Shown: in pieces, positions 44,015 through 44,445 of the stretch
How the letters are laid out: the number at the start of each line of letters is the position of its first letter
Position numbering within the stretch: position 1 is the stretch's first letter
From: Betaproteobacteria bacterium
Lineage (GTDB): Bacteria; Pseudomonadota; Gammaproteobacteria; Burkholderiales; SHXO01
Assembly (NCBI GenBank): GCA_025356655.1
Contig: JANXRW010000096.1
Span: 1-44,445, forward strand
Direction: 5' to 3'
Length of the DNA stretch: 44,445 nt
Notes under the pieces: model-generated
Database searches by the model: none
Seen by the model: the letters and a program-made list of their open reading frames with translations, nothing else
What the model was told of the DNA's origin: nothing
Translations under genes and position numbers: made by a program

Positions 44015-44311
44015 CAGACTGGTGCCATGGACCATGATGCCGGCATAGACCATCAACAGCTCGTCGGTAGAGCGCGGTTCACGCCCGAGCATGATCCAGC
44101 TAAACCGCACCTGGGCGTCAACGGCCAGAATCACCTCGGGCAACTGCACCTCACCAATGCGGTGATCCAAAGCCGCGCGCAGCTTGGTAACTTGTGGGTC
44201 TTCGTCTTCAGCGGGGAGCGCTGAGAGATGGAGCTCATCGTCGACGCGCAGTACACCACTGCGTGCCGCAGCGGCCACTGCCTCGACGCCGGCAGTGACT
44301 CTGGCTGCGTA
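44015..44311 (-). pseudogene. Tn3-family transposase fragment
   Basis: About 95 residues (GVEAVAAAARSGVLRVDDEL, then LPEVILAVDAQVRFSW and DELLMVYAGIMVHGTSLTA) match the central/C-terminal part of Tn3-family TnpA, including the DAQVRFSW block with a catalytic Asp. Upstream it ends at the 22-24 bp repeat array; downstream the homology stops after LTA, where the next fragment begins in another frame. Confidence 0.8.
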
Positions 44312-44445
44312 TTCCAGTGAATACCGCCACACATTCCAATCCAAACCCTACCAGTCATTCCAATTCGAACCCTACCGCTGTTCCAGTCCAAACCAGGCCA
44401 CGGTTCCAATCCAAAACCCACCAGTCATTCCAGTGCAAACCCTAC
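44312..44445. repeat. Array of six 22-24 bp degenerate repeats
   Basis: A TTCCA motif starts at 44312, 44334, 44358, 44381, 44404 and 44428; most units read TTCCA-T/G-T-C-AAACCCTACC. The period of 22-24 bp and sequence degeneracy resemble terminal transposase-binding arrays of IS21-type elements. The array runs off the window, so its full length is unknown. Confidence 0.75.

Noticed and set aside
44312..44445. CRISPR array
   Set aside because: The units are contiguous degenerate repeats of 22-24 bp without unique spacers, and no cas gene is near.

Overview
This is a GC-rich stretch of a proteobacterial chromosome, most likely from a gammaproteobacterium. The evidence is the set of closest recognisable families (RecG, RidA, Kup, Ppa, SapC, an R64/IncI-like type IVb pilus, a NodT/HAE1 efflux operon and a PEP-CTERM protein) together with the base composition. 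I cannot name the genus. No rRNA, tRNA or CRISPR array was seen.

Layout. Positions 1-214 are the tail of an ISL3-type insertion sequence. Positions 300-8665 are mostly ordinary chromosomal genes: ridA-recG (minus) divergent from kup and two small co-transcribed genes, a small acidic protein, a DUF350 membrane protein, inorganic pyrophosphatase, a secreted SRPBCC protein and a Uma2-family protein.

Positions 8575-25500, all on the minus strand, are a type IVb pilus locus read from 25500 downwards. In order it carries a TcpQ/PilL-like protein, a lipoprotein secretin, two inner-membrane platform proteins, an extension ATPase, a 0.8-kb gap without a clear gene, a GspF-like platform protein, a major prepilin, a minor pilin-like protein, a decayed PilT-type ATPase, a second related prepilin, a PilP-like protein, two large unrecognised exported proteins and a lytic transglycosylase. 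The ATPase is frameshifted in a run of nine G and has also lost its Walker A lysine and Walker B glutamate. The two minor pilins are paralogues flanking it, and the two exported proteins occupy the place where R64-type loci keep their adhesin. This locus is the best candidate for something undescribed.

Positions 25735-28572 hold a zinc-independent MDR oxidoreductase, a SapC-family protein and an SDR oxidoreductase. Positions 28967-33504 encode an HlyD/ABC exporter. Its ATPase and permease genes are separated by a 1.5-kb insert bounded by a 51-bp near-perfect direct repeat; the insert contains a broken PEP-CTERM gene and a decayed copy of the ATPase 3' end. A ParA-like gene with two frameshifts follows, then a tetR-OMF-MFP-RND efflux operon (40855 down to 34521) with overlapping stop/start codons.

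From 41 kb to the end the window is mobile-element debris: a complete-looking IS21 element (istA, istB and a third ORF), a truncated Cys/Trp-rich ORF, a Tn3-family transposase fragment, and an array of six 22-24 bp repeats running off the edge.
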